A stretch of 64,000 nt of DNA from CAZSNT01 sp964607765 (lineage in GTDB: Bacteria; Verrucomicrobiota; Lentisphaeria; Oligosphaerales; JABHEG01), in assembly GCA_964607765.1 (NCBI GenBank), contig CAZSNT010000020.1, forward strand, positions 1 to 64,000, given 5' to 3'. The position numbers were made by a program, and so were the translations under genes. A model generated the notes under the pieces. The model had not been told where the DNA came from. It searched no databases and was given only the letters and a program-made list of their open reading frames with translations. Of the stretch, positions 1-10,100 are shown one piece after another. How positions within the stretch are numbered: the stretch's first letter is position 1; every line of letters starts with the position of its first letter.

Positions 1-231
1 GGAACGACAAGGACACCCGGCTCGGGAGAGCCGGGCTACGGGGGTTGCCTCACGTCTGACGCGTTACCGGACGCCGGCCGGGTCATCCCGGCTGCCGAGC
101 CGGGTGTGCTGCCGTGCCTACGGATAGAGCGGAACGACAGGAACACCCGGCTCGGGAGAGCCGGGCTACGGGGGTTGCCTCACGTCTGACGCGTTACCGG
201 ACGCCGGCCGGGTCATCCCGGCTGCCGAGCC
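1..231. repeat. Two tandem copies of a ~100-bp hairpin-bearing repeat, period 130 bp
   Basis: Bases 1-101 and 131-231 are nearly identical; the only differences seen are near the start of each copy. Each copy carries a perfect 8-bp stem with a GGGA loop (16-35 and 146-165). The window edge cuts the array, so more copies may lie to the left. The second copy runs into the 3' end of the membrane-protein gene on the minus strand and supplies its last four codons and its stop. It resembles the intergenic hairpin repeats common in large bacterial genomes. There are no variable spacers, so it is not a CRISPR array. Confidence 0.9.
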
Positions 232-884
232 ACCTGCCCGGGCGCCATGTAACGGTCCGCACTCATGAAGCGGCGGAACCGCCGACGCCGTATGGCTCGG
301 GACTGGTGCCTGGCAAAGACCAGAAACAGCACAAGCCACGCAATGGCCACGACCATACGCTCCCCGCCTGCCGGAACGCCGGGCACGGGAGCAGGCGTGA
401 TCGGCGGCCCGGGCGTGCCGTTGCCTGTGAGGCCGGAAGCGGGGTGGGAGAACAGGCGCCAAGCCCCGTCAACACACAGCGCGGCGCCGACGAGGGACGT
501 GCCCAGAACAATGAACTGGCGCCGCAGCCGAAGACAGACCAGCCCGGTGAACGTGCCCAGCAACACGGGCAGGAGAGTGAACGCCATCGGAGAGACCGGG
601 CCAAACACGACGCAGAGATAACGGCCGGCCGCAAACCCCACGCAGGCTCCGAACACAAACAACGGGATCAGGATGGCGCCGAAGCAGAGCGCTATGCCGA
701 GAAGCCCGCCGAGCACGGCGAGAACGATGCCGGCCAACGGCGCTCCCAGCAACGTGCCGGCATGCAGTCCCAGACTGGCGCCGGCCGCGCCGCCGGCCAG
801 GATTGCGGCCAGCCTGAAGGTGGAGTACCCGAACAGCCCCAGCCAGAGACCGATCAGCAGATATGGCAAGACTGCGCCGTCCAT
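213..884 (-). CDS. TMEM198/DUF4203-like polytopic membrane protein
   Basis: The 223-residue protein has about seven glycine-, alanine- and leucine-rich hydrophobic segments in residues 1-145, then a short polar stretch, one more hydrophobic helix near residues 175-190 and an arginine-rich tail (RAIRRRRFRRF). The pattern of paired short helices with GGxAGxxLG-type turns is that of the TM7S3/TM198 (DUF4203) membrane domain, whose role in bacteria is unknown. It starts 6 bp after the stop of the TPR/CHAT-like gene and on the same strand, so the two are probably co-transcribed. The last four residues and the stop lie inside the tandem repeat, so the original C-terminus may have been altered. Family assignment is by hydropathy pattern only. 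Confidence 0.75.
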   Translation of the reverse strand: MDGAVLPYLLIGLWLGLFGYSTFRLAAILAGGAAGASLGLHAGTLLGAPLAGIVLAVLGGLLGIALCFGAILIPLFVFGACVGFAAGRYLCVVFGPVSPMAFTLLPVLLGTFTGLVCLRLRRQFIVLGTSLVGAALCVDGAWRLFSHPASGLTGNGTPGPPITPAPVPGVPAGGERMVVAIAWLVLFLVFARHQSRAIRRRRFRRFMSADRYMAPGQVARQPG

Positions 885-890
885 GCAACG

Positions 891-3800
891 TCACTGCGCC
901 TGGGGCGCTCCCCCCCTGAGCTTCGTTTCCAGCTCGGCAAGCAGGGCGATGACACGCTCCTGCGCCGCTTTGGCCGTGATCCACTCGCCGTCCCAGTCCA
1001 CATATCCGTTCTTGCGCAAGGTCTTGGCCAGGTAGCCGGGACGTTTCGCCTCAAAACTGCTCTCCAGCTCCCCTTTGGGCCCATCGAACCGTTCAGTGAC
1101 GTAGGCGGTCCGCTTCCGGTCGCAGGCATCGCGATCCAGAAGCTCTTCCGGGATCTTCTCACGCGGCACGTCGACGTCGCCAATCACGGCCCGCGTGGCG
1201 TCCACATCGGACACCAGCCCGCTCATCTTGCGCCCGCCAATCGTCAGCGAGATGATGGCGCCGATCTCCACATGGGGGAAGAGCAGCCGTGCTTTGCGCA
1301 GCAGTCGCTCACGCTCCTCCGCAGGGAAGGCCTTGTCGACGATTCGTTTGAGTGCGGCATCCAGGCCTGCTTCGATCCGGTCCTTGGCGGGGAATGTCTC
1401 GCGCGCCGCCTGTTTGAGGTCGAACGGGTACTGCTCCGCGAGTTCCGCACGACGCGCAGCCACGCGGGCACTGATCTCCTCGTCAGACAGAGGCTCGACC
1501 GGCACATCCGGGTCCGCTTCGGGCTCCGTTGCCACAGCGGCGTCATCCGCCGCTGCTGTCACGTCGGCGTCGAGTTCCGCGGGGGTCACATCCTCCGTTC
1601 CGGCAGTCTCATCGGCCTGGTTGTCCGGCTTCTGTTCGGCCGTTCCGGCATCGACATCGTCGTCAGGCGGGGACGCCGCCGTGTCAGGCTCCACTTCGGC
1701 CTCTTCCGGGGTGTTTGCACCGCCCAGCAGCGCGCCCATCATATCGCCCTGTCCGTCAGCGGCAGGGGTCGGCGGAGCCTGACCAGCTGCGTCTGCTCCC
1801 GGCGCGTCGTCAGGCGCCGCAGTCGTGTCCTCGGCACCAGCGTCGTCAGGCACGGCAGCCGCGTCTTCCGCACCAGCGTCGTCAGGAACGGCAGCGCCCA
1901 GCGCCTCCCCGCCGGCGTCGTCACCGTCGGCGTCAGGCGCAACGGAAGGCTCCGGCGCCGCGGCGCCGTCACTGTCCGCTGCATCCGTCTCGACACGGAT
2001 CCCGATCATTGCCAACTGATCGGCGAATCCCATGGCGGCCAGCTTCTCTTTGAACATGAACAGGCCGCCGCCCGTGCCAGCTGCAAGCGCAATCAGGATC
2101 ACGGGCAGCAGTACAAGCCAGGGACGCTTCCCGCGCGCGACTTGCACCGAAACCGGAACAGTCGTCGAGCCGCCGTTCGATGACACCAGTATGGCGCCGG
2201 CGAGATCCCCGGCCTTGACCTTGCGCAAGTCCACGACCGCCTGTGCCTTCACAGTCTCACCCGGCCCGACCGTGATGGCAGAGCCGCTCAGACGAAGCCA
2301 GGGATCGTCCGAGGACAGCTCACACACCAGTGGCCCGTTCCCATCGTTGGTCAGCGACATCTCGGTGGAGCCCATCTTCCCCGCACGCAGCTCGCCAACC
2401 ATCACCTCAGCAACAGCGCCCAGCCTGGGTACGCCCGCACTGCTGATCGATGCAGCCGGGTCCGCATACAGCGAGAAGGCCAAAGCGGCCGTCTCGTCCA
2501 ATGCCCGCACGGCGGACCGTGCCTCGCGGAAGGCCTGTGCAATGGGCGCGCCGCCGCAGAGCCCACGGTAAAAGGCCCGGGTGAACTCTGCACAGTGCGC
2601 GCTGTCGACCGGCCAGAGCGAGCCAACGAACGCGCCGCACCCGGAATACAAACAGTGCTGCGCCCACGGCGCGATGAGTGCGGGCGCGGGCAGGCCCGAT
2701 TCAGACGCGCTCTGCGCAAGGAAGACCGTGGGGCGGGCGACAGCCCGGAGTCGGATCAACTCGCCGAGCTCGGCCGGACCGACCTCGGCATCCGCCAGGG
2801 AAAACCGGCTCTCCCCGCCCGGCTCTGCACACAGTATATGCAGGATATCCGCCTCGGCGTCCGCGAACGCCCCCGCCAGGTCAGCTCCCGTGCCGTCAAG
2901 CAGTTCCGCGGCCACGTCCTGCTCCCCGAACTCGCCGAGGATCTGTTGTGCTGCGTCCGTCGCAGCCGCACTGGCACCGCCCTCACCCGCAACGCACAGG
3001 ACACGTGCACGGCCGGCCGCCAAAGTCGGCGAAGGCGGAGGCCCGGCAAACCACCGGCAGACAGCGAAGCTCTCACACCAGTAAGGTCCCTCGTCATCCC
3101 CGCCCGCTGTCTCGTCGCGGACAGGACGGACAAGTTCCCAAGGCACACACGTCTCCTCACTGACAATTGCCAGTGTCTCAACTGCTTCCTGGAAGTCCCA
3201 ATACAACTCCTGCAGTGGCGGCGGCAGCAGCTCCTGATAGAGCCCGCGTCCGAACCTGCGTGCGACCTCAGCCGCGTCAGCAGCGTCGCCTGCCTGGGTC
3301 AGCAGTCTCTCGATGAACTGCCCGGCCCCCTCGAGAAGCACAACACTGCCCACATCCTTCAGATCCAGATCCTGGATCGGCGACACGAGCGTGAACTGCA
3401 GTTCGGCCGCGCCATCCGGCGCCAGCAGACGATCAACGTTCACGGTCAACTCCGGCGCGGCCCCGGTCGACATCAGGTCGACCTCCCCCGTGGCCCCGGC
3501 GCGCTCCTCGCCGCCTTCCTGTCCTTCGGCCAGCACCTCCACGTTGAGCCGGACCTGCCCGACGTAGCGCTTGTCTTTCCAGAACTTCACGGCGATAGGA
3601 CAGTCACCCGGCTCCAGGCCGCACAGCTCGAAAATCAACCCTTCGCCCTCGGCGCCCGCGGCAACATCGAGATGGCCCGTCCTGGCGCCCTCAAACTCAT
3701 AGCCGGGCGCTGCGACAATCACATCGATAGCGACGGTCTCCGCCTCCGCGCCTGCTGCACCTGCGGGGAGGTCCACAGAAACCGACAGGGGCTGCCAGTC

Positions 3801-5576
3801 CTGGCACGGAACCTGTGCCGGGAAGTCAACAGCCGGCTGCACGGCGTTCGCCGGCAGAACATCGACCGGAAGCCCCGGCGACTCCGGGAGTGTGACTGGG
3901 GCCGGGGGCGCGACGGGCACGGATGCCGGGGCCGCCCGTTCCGCCGTCGGTTCCTCGATTGCAGCTTCGGCCTCCGGCACGGCGGGCTCGGCAACGGGCG
4001 CAGGTTCCTGCCTGGGATCGCGGAGCTTCGGAGCATCAGGCTGGGTGGCCTCGACGGGTGCCGAGGGCTCCTCACCGGCGCTGGGCGAAACGGGCTCAGC
4101 GACAGGTGGCGTCTCGGGCTCGGTAGGCGCCTCGGCCTCCTTGCGCTTGGCCAGCGCCAAGTGCGGAGCGGTCGGTCGAGCGGGGGTGGGCGGGGTTTCC
4201 TCCGCTTCCCCGGCCGCGTCCGGCTTCTGTGCCTTCGGCCGCGGGGGCGCCTGTCCAAGCTCAGGCCGAATCTTCAGAGAAGACGTCACCTTGAGATCGT
4301 CGGGGACAGTGGGCGGCGGCGGCACGAGATCTTCGGCCAGGTCGTCGGGATCGCGCTCGGTGCGCGACTCAACCTGCAACTGCACCGTAGCGCGTTTGGA
4401 CGCTTCCGAGCCTGCCGCTTTGTCCTTCTTCTCCTCCAAAGTCGCTGAAAGCTCCGCAATCAGGTCCTCGACCTTCAGCTCCTCGTGCCTGGCTTTCAGG
4501 CCGCCGGGATCCTCAAGCCGGCGCCCGCGGCGAGGCCGCACTTTCAGCGGCATGGTCATCGTCTTCTTGGGCGGTGGACCGTCCGGGGACACCGGAGGCT
4601 GCACCGGCGGCTGGGCCGGCGGGGGGACCACCCCGGCCGCCGCTTCGGCTTCATCCCGGGCCATCGTGGCCGGACCTTCCTCGCCAAGCTCACGCCCAGG
4701 CCGCCGCATCACCTTCAGCGGCATCGTGGCGCTCTTCGACGGAGGTGACGGTGGCGCCTCGGGCGGCGCAGCGGGAGGAGCGCTCGGCCCATCGGCGCCC
4801 GTAACAGTCTTCTCGGGCGGGCGCTGCACTTTCAGGGGCACGGTGGCGTTCTTGCGCGCCGGGTCCGAGGGCGGGGGGGAAGCAGCGGGCGCCGGTGTCG
4901 GGGCCGGAGGCGGGATGCTGACACTGGAGATGGCGTCCTGCGCCATCCCGGCCACAACACGTCCGGGCGGGCGCTGTATCTTCAGGGGCACGGTGGCGTT
5001 CTTGCGCGCCGGGTCCGAGGGCGAAGGGGGAGTAGTGGGCGCCCGTGTCGGGGCCGGGGGCGGAGCTGGCGCCGGGGCGGCGGGCGCCACGGGTTCCTCG
5101 GCCATCTCCTGGCGCAGGGCGGCAAGGTTACTCTGTGTCAGCGCGAAATCGGGATGCGCAGTGCCCACAACCTGTTCCCGGACATCGAGCGACTGCAGAA
5201 AGAACGACTCCGCTTCAGCGTACTCCTTCAGTTCCTGGCTCAACAGCCCAAGGCTGTTCAGCAGACCGGCACAGTCCGGGTGCTCATTGCCCGACACCGC
5301 ACGCCGAATCTCCAGGGCCTGAAGATACATCGGCTTCGCCTCGGCATAGCGCCCGGACAGGTAATAAAGCTCGCCGAGCAAGCCCAGGCCGGCAGCAACC
5401 TGCTCCGACTCGGGCCCGACGGTCTGACTGGCCAACGCACAGTAGTGCTCGGCCAGTGGAATCGCGTCGAGGAGCTTGGCCTGGCGACGCAACGAGACCA
5501 CCTGATCCCAAAGTGCTGCCAGTTCCGCGCCCATGCCGGCCGCGGCATCGCCTGCAGTGTCTTCACCTGTAGCCAT
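891..5576 (-). CDS. TPR / proline-rich / CHAT-like (pseudo-protease) membrane protein
   Basis: 1561 residues. The open frame extends upstream through a tRNA gene, so I start at 5576, where GAGAGGAA precedes ATG. In order: kinesin-light-chain type TPRs (about 45-150); a long Pro/Ala linker with at least five copies of a short basic motif (ATVPLKIQRPPGR-like, each after a Lys-rich turn); a beta domain; a CHAT-type caspase-like fold (about 770-1040, with the GAFVGSLWPVD and AFREARSAV blocks); a BACON-like beta domain; one transmembrane helix near 1150-1175; an acidic Asp/Ala/Glu linker; and a charged C-terminal region ending in a small globular domain. At the two CHAT catalytic positions Ala-917 replaces His and Ser-958 replaces Cys, so it is probably not a protease. 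It is likely a membrane-anchored scaffold, in operon with the downstream membrane protein. Confidence 0.85.
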   Translation of the reverse strand: MATGEDTAGDAAAGMGAELAALWDQVVSLRRQAKLLDAIPLAEHYCALASQTVGPESEQVAAGLGLLGELYYLSGRYAEAKPMYLQALEIRRAVSGNEHPDCAGLLNSLGLLSQELKEYAEAESFFLQSLDVREQVVGTAHPDFALTQSNLAALRQEMAEEPVAPAAPAPAPPPAPTRAPTTPPSPSDPARKNATVPLKIQRPPGRVVAGMAQDAISSVSIPPPAPTPAPAASPPPSDPARKNATVPLKVQRPPEKTVTGADGPSAPPAAPPEAPPSPPSKSATMPLKVMRRPGRELGEEGPATMARDEAEAAAGVVPPPAQPPVQPPVSPDGPPPKKTMTMPLKVRPRRGRRLEDPGGLKARHEELKVEDLIAELSATLEEKKDKAAGSEASKRATVQLQVESRTERDPDDLAEDLVPPPPTVPDDLKVTSSLKIRPELGQAPPRPKAQKPDAAGEAEETPPTPARPTAPHLALAKRKEAEAPTEPETPPVAEPVSPSAGEEPSAPVEATQPDAPKLRDPRQEPAPVAEPAVPEAEAAIEEPTAERAAPASVPVAPPAPVTLPESPGLPVDVLPANAVQPAVDFPAQVPCQDWQPLSVSVDLPAGAAGAEAETVAIDVIVAAPGYEFEGARTGHLDVAAGAEGEGLIFELCGLEPGDCPIAVKFWKDKRYVGQVRLNVEVLAEGQEGGEERAGATGEVDLMSTGAAPELTVNVDRLLAPDGAAELQFTLVSPIQDLDLKDVGSVVLLEGAGQFIERLLTQAGDAADAAEVARRFGRGLYQELLPPPLQELYWDFQEAVETLAIVSEETCVPWELVRPVRDETAGGDDEGPYWCESFAVCRWFAGPPPSPTLAAGRARVLCVAGEGGASAAATDAAQQILGEFGEQDVAAELLDGTGADLAGAFADAEADILHILCAEPGGESRFSLADAEVGPAELGELIRLRAVARPTVFLAQSASESGLPAPALIAPWAQHCLYSGCGAFVGSLWPVDSAHCAEFTRAFYRGLCGGAPIAQAFREARSAVRALDETAALAFSLYADPAASISSAGVPRLGAVAEVMVGELRAGKMGSTEMSLTNDGNGPLVCELSSDDPWLRLSGSAITVGPGETVKAQAVVDLRKVKAGDLAGAILVSSNGGSTTVPVSVQVARGKRPWLVLLPVILIALAAGTGGGLFMFKEKLAAMGFADQLAMIGIRVETDAADSDGAAAPEPSVAPDADGDDAGGEALGAAVPDDAGAEDAAAVPDDAGAEDTTAAPDDAPGADAAGQAPPTPAADGQGDMMGALLGGANTPEEAEVEPDTAASPPDDDVDAGTAEQKPDNQADETAGTEDVTPAELDADVTAAADDAAVATEPEADPDVPVEPLSDEEISARVAARRAELAEQYPFDLKQAARETFPAKDRIEAGLDAALKRIVDKAFPAEERERLLRKARLLFPHVEIGAIISLTIGGRKMSGLVSDVDATRAVIGDVDVPREKIPEELLDRDACDRKRTAYVTERFDGPKGELESSFEAKRPGYLAKTLRKNGYVDWDGEWITAKAAQERVIALLAELETKLRGGAPQAQ

Positions 5577-5796
5577 GCTGTTCCTCTCGAAGTTTGACCG
5601 TCGAAACGTATTTCTCCCTCTAAGGGAAAGCAAACGCACGCGCGAGCGAGCGCCAGCCAACGGCCCAGCCCTGTGCCAGGCTGGTAGCAGTTTCTCTGCC
5701 AGGAGGGGCGGAGGGAAAGGGCGAGGGGCGAGGAACGCCCTACCTTTCGCGGCATCCCCTTGCCCGGGAACGGAATTGGACACATATTTGTCATCT

Positions 5797-5884
5797 GCCC
5801 GGGTGGCGGAATCGGCAGACGCAACGGACTTAAAATCCGTTGACCCCATGGGTCGTGAGGGTTCGAGTCCCTCCCCGGGTACCA
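5797..5884 (+). tRNA. tRNA-Leu(UAA)
   Basis: 88 nt including an encoded CCA end (5882-5884). The acceptor stem GCCCGGG pairs with CCCGGGT (one terminal G-U). The anticodon stem CGGAC/ATCCG-type encloses a loop with anticodon TAA. There is a long class II variable arm, and a T-arm of GAGGG/CCCTC around TTCGAGT. The tRNA lies within the open frame upstream of the TPR/CHAT-like gene on the other strand, which rules out the longest start for that gene. Confidence 0.97.
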
Positions 5885-6225
5885 ACTTTCACCTGTACCT
5901 CTGCTGGCCGTGAATGGCGGTGAGTTAAGGGCCGAGAAGCCGTTACAGGTGGCCCTGCGACCCCACCCTCGTTGCCGTTTCGCTCCCGATCCGCCGGCGG
6001 GCTCTCTCGCCTGCGGCTCGGGTGGGTGGGGGTCGTTTTACGGCTCAACGTAACGCCCTTTGAGCATGGGGAGGAACTGCAGATGTCAGCGAGGACGGCC
6101 GCCAAGCCGTCCTCCCGGCCCCGTGGACCGCCTCACCAATCTGAACAAACGCGGCTCGCGGTACCTGACCAGCGTGTCAAGTGCTATAGTCCCGCCGCCA
6201 GCCACACATCAAGAGAGGAGTGACC
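5885..6225 (+). other. Leader region upstream of the + strand gene train
   Basis: No gene is seen in these 341 bases. A TATAGT hexamer at 6185-6190 is a possible -10 element for the downstream operon; no good -35 sits 17 bp upstream, so a factor-dependent promoter or a different start is equally possible. An AGAGAGGAG ribosome binding site at 6212-6220 lies 5 bp before the ATG at 6226. Confidence 0.4.
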
Positions 6226-7173
6226 ATGGGAAACGGAACCCCTTTGAGCAACCCACTGACCGGCATCATCGTGCCGATGGTGACACCGCTGCGTGGTCGC
6301 GATGAGTTGGACGTGCCGGGACTGCATCGCTTGGTCGAGCACATCCTGGCGGGAGGCGTGCACGGCATCCTGGCCCTCGGCACGACAGGAGAAGCCCCGA
6401 GCCTGAGCTACCGGTTGCGGCGTGAGGTCATCGAGCAGACGTGTGCGCAAGCGGCAGGCCGTGTGCCTGTGCTGATTGCGGTGACGGACACGGCCTTCGT
6501 CGAGACGGTGAACCTGGCCCGGTACGCGGCCGACCACGGTGCCAGCGGCGTCGTGCTGGCGCCGCCCTATTACTTCCCTGCCGGCCAGCCCGAGCTCCTG
6601 GAGTACCTGCACCACCTGGTCCCGGAGCTGCCATTGCCCGTTTTCCTGTACAACATGCCAAGCCACACCAAGCTGTTCTACGAGCCGGAGACGGTGCGTG
6701 AGGCCGCCGAGATCCCGGGCGTTGTGGGGTTGAAGGACAGTTCGGCGAACATGATCTACTTCCATCGTCTGCAGAACCTGTTCCAAGACCGGCCCGGCTT
6801 CGCCCTGCTCGTGGGGCCGGAGGAACTGCTGGGCGAGACACTGCTGCTGGGGGGACATGGCGGCGTCTCCGGCGGGGCCAATTTCAACCCCCGCCTCTAT
6901 GTGGAGCTGTACAATGCGGCCCGGGAGAAGGACCTGGCACAAGTCGCTCAACTCCACGAGAAGATCATCCGGATCAGCACCTCCATCTACAGCGTCGGCA
7001 AATACGGGTCGAGTGTCATCAAGGGAATCAAGTGCGCCTTGTCCTGCCTCGAGATCTGCAGCGATTTCATGGCGGAGCCCTTCCACCGGTTCAGAGAGGG
7101 GGAACGGGCGCGGATCCTCGAACACCTTCACGAACTGAGTCTTCTGCCGGAGGATGAGCAGTGCGAGCATTGA
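6226..7173 (+). CDS. DapA/NanA-family dihydrodipicolinate synthase-like aldolase
   Basis: 315 residues, a full-length TIM-barrel member of the DHDPS/N-acetylneuraminate lyase family: class I aldolases that form a Schiff base with pyruvate or a related ketoacid. Visible signatures are GTTGE (residues 52-56), the YNMPS segment with the catalytic Tyr-142, and Lys-170 in VGLKDSS as the Schiff-base lysine. The ATG at 6226 follows an AGAGAGGAG site by 5 bp; an in-frame GTG six bases earlier is less likely. It is the first gene of a tightly packed train and overlaps the next gene by 13 bp. Next to sialidase-like, sulfatase and symporter genes it is more likely a sugar-acid or 2-keto-3-deoxy-acid lyase than the lysine-pathway DapA. 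The substrate cannot be read from sequence. Confidence 0.9.
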   Translation: MGNGTPLSNPLTGIIVPMVTPLRGRDELDVPGLHRLVEHILAGGVHGILALGTTGEAPSLSYRLRREVIEQTCAQAAGRVPVLIAVTDTAFVETVNLARYAADHGASGVVLAPPYYFPAGQPELLEYLHHLVPELPLPVFLYNMPSHTKLFYEPETVREAAEIPGVVGLKDSSANMIYFHRLQNLFQDRPGFALLVGPEELLGETLLLGGHGGVSGGANFNPRLYVELYNAAREKDLAQVAQLHEKIIRISTSIYSVGKYGSSVIKGIKCALSCLEICSDFMAEPFHRFREGERARILEHLHELSLLPEDEQCEH

Positions 7174-10100
7174 TTGGAGGCATGATCATGTGTGCCTGCG
7201 CAACAGGTGCGGAGTCCGCGGCAACGGGACGTGAGAGCAAGCGGGGCGAGAGTGTGAAATCCGGGTTCATCTATCCCCTGGAAGGGCGGGCAACGGCGCA
7301 GTGCCACGCCTCGACCATTGCGGAGTCCGCACATGGGCTGGTGGCGGCCTGGTTCGGGGGCAGTCGCGAAGGCAAGCCTGACGTCGGCATCTGGGTTTCT
7401 CGGCATGACGGCGGGAGCTGGGGCAAGCCCGTCGAAGTGGCGGACGGGGTTGTGTCTCCCGATGAACGGCATCCGTGCTGGAATCCGGTGCTGTTCCAGC
7501 CCGCCCAGGGCCCGCTCATGCTGTTCTACAAGGTTGGCCCATCGCCGCGCGCGTGGTGGGGCATGCTCACCACATCCGAGGACGGCGGCAGGACCTGGAC
7601 AGAGCCGCAGAAGCTCGGGAAAGGCCCGCTCGGACCGATCGCCGGGCCGATCAAGAACAAACCAATCCAGTTGCCGGACGGGGCGATCATGTGCCCGACC
7701 AGCACGGAGTTCGAAGGCTGGCGGGTCCACTTCGAGGTCACTCGCGACCTCGGCAAGACGTGGGAGGTGATCGGTCCGATCAACGATGGCAAGGAGTTCG
7801 GCGCCATCCAGCCCAGCATCCTGACGTATGCCGAGGGGCGGATGCAGGTGCTCTGTCGCAGCAAACAGGGCGTGGTGACCCAGGCGTGGTCAGGGGACGG
7901 CGGGCGGACATGGGGCCCAATGACAGCGAGTGACTTGCCCAACCCAAACTCCGGGACGGACGCAGTGACCCTGCGCGACGGGCGCCAACTGATCGTCTAC
8001 AACCACACGGGGCCCATTCCCGGCAGATGGGGCGGGAAGCGCACGCCGCTCAACATCGCCGTGTCGAATGACGGCCGGACATGGGAGCCCGCACTGGTGC
8101 TGGAGGACGAGCCTGGCGAGTACTCGTACCCGGCGGTGATCCAGTCGTCGGACGGCATGGTGCACGTGACCTATACCTGGAAGCGGCAGACGGTGAAGCA
8201 CGTGGTCATTGATCCGGCCCGCTTCCCTGCCCCGCGCATCGAGAAACGCCCCAACGTGATCTTGATCCTTGCCGACGACATGGGGCTGGGCGACCTGTCC
8301 TGCCTGAACGGCGACCGCAGCCGCACGCCCAGCCTCGATCGGTTGAAGGCCGAAGGCTTGTGGTTCGGCCGCGCGTACTCCGGATCGCCGGTCTGCGTCC
8401 CGGCCCGGGCCGCGCTCCTGACCGGACGCTACCCTCAACGCACAGGCGCAGTCACACTGAACACGGACAACTACCCCGGCCTGACCCGACTGCACAGGGA
8501 CGAGACCACCATGGCGGACGTGTTCCGTGCCGGGGGTTACAGGACAGGACTCGTCGGCAAGTGGCACTTGGGGGCCGGCAGGGACTACCACCCCCTGGCC
8601 CGCGGCTTTGACGAGTTCGAGGGATTCGTCGCCGGATCCCCTGCCAACCCCTATGTCGAAAGCTACTTCAGGTACCGCCTCGATATCCAGGACCGCACGC
8701 AGACTTTCTCGGACCGGTACCTGACTGCCGACCTTACTGCACGTGCGGTGGAGTTCGTGCGCCGGCACAGGGACAAGCCCTTCTTCCTCCACTTGGCGCA
8801 CTACGCCCCACACCGCCCGCTCAGTGCGCCCAAGGAGCGCATCCAGCCGTACCTGGAGCAGGGGCTGGACGAGAAGACGGCGACCGTCTATGCGATGATC
8901 GAGATCATGGACGAGGGCATCGGCGAGCTGCTCGCGGAACTGCAGCGTCTGGATCTGGCGAAAGACACGATCGTCATCTTCACCAGCGACAACGGTCCGG
9001 ATCCGCTGGCCGGAGAACGCTTCAACGCAGACCTGCGCGGCACCAAATACACCGTCTATGAGGGGGGGATCCACGTGCCGTTCATGATCCGCTGGCCGCG
9101 CAGGTTCGGCCCGGGCGATCGCGACACCGTCGTCCATTTTACTGACCTGCTGCCGACGCTCGTCGAGCTCTGCGACCTGACCGCACCGAGGGGCGTCCGG
9201 CTCGACGGCGCCAGCTTTGCTGCGGCGTTGACCGGTGCAGAGCCCTGCCTCCCAGCCCAGCGCTTCTGGCAGTGGAACCGGGCTGAGCCCAGATACTCGC
9301 ACAATGCAGCCGTCCGGCACGGCGACTGGAAACTGGTCCGGCCGTTCGTCACGAGAAACGTGCCCAAAGCCGAATCCGACGAAGATCCCCTGCTCTATAA
9401 CCTGGCCTCGGACCCGCGAGAATCACAGGATCTCGCTCGGAAGCACCCGAAGCGTGTCGCCAGCATGCAGTCTGCGCTGGACGCCTGGTGCCAGGGCATC
9501 GAGCGTGACCGGTTACGCGACAGTGCCGCCGTTGCTGCGGCAACGCGCGGACATGTGGTGCACTGGGCCGGGCGCATTGACAGGCGCGAAGCGGACCTGG
9601 GGCTCTACCGCATTCCGAACACGTCCACGCTCCGGCTCTACGAGGCCACAGCGGAGACCGGCTCCTACTCGCATCACTGCCACATCATCAACCACAACGG
9701 TCGGCTCATCGCAACGTGGTCGAACCATGCCCGTGGCGAAGACGAGCCGGGCCAGCGCGTGCTGTACAGCGCCTCCAGTGACGGGCAGGCGTGGGCCCCG
9801 TTCCGCGAGCTGTTGCCGCCGCTGGACGAGATGGTCAGCGACGTGGACGAGACCAACCGCCGTACCATGTGCGCGAACGGGTTCGCCGTGGTCGGGGACC
9901 GACTGTTCGGACTCTCGGAGCCGTCGATCGATGGCGGCAAGCGCATCGGGATCGGGCGGCTCGCATGCGAAGTCAATGCGGACGATACACCGGGCCCGGC
10001 CTTCTGGCTGGTCGATCCGGCGCCCAGGCCGTTGCCGGGATTCCCCGCCTACCCCGGGGCTGGCGATGCGGAGTTCGCCGACCTGGTGACGGCGATCAAG

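Noticed and set aside
114..5322. Long plus-strand open frames opposite the TPR/CHAT-like gene
   Set aside because: They are low-complexity mirror frames of GC-rich coding DNA and lack recognisable domains.
5577..5885. Upstream extension of the TPR/CHAT-like gene to 5885
   Set aside because: It would translate through the complete tRNA-Leu on the other strand; an ATG with a good ribosome site exists at 5576.
6226..7173. Lysine-biosynthetic dapA
   Set aside because: Family match only; the neighbours are sugar and sulfatase genes, and no other lysine-pathway gene is present.
7890..9320. Minus-strand open frame opposite the sulfatase fusion
   Set aside because: Codon-position mirror of a gene with clear conserved motifs; no domain in the antisense product.
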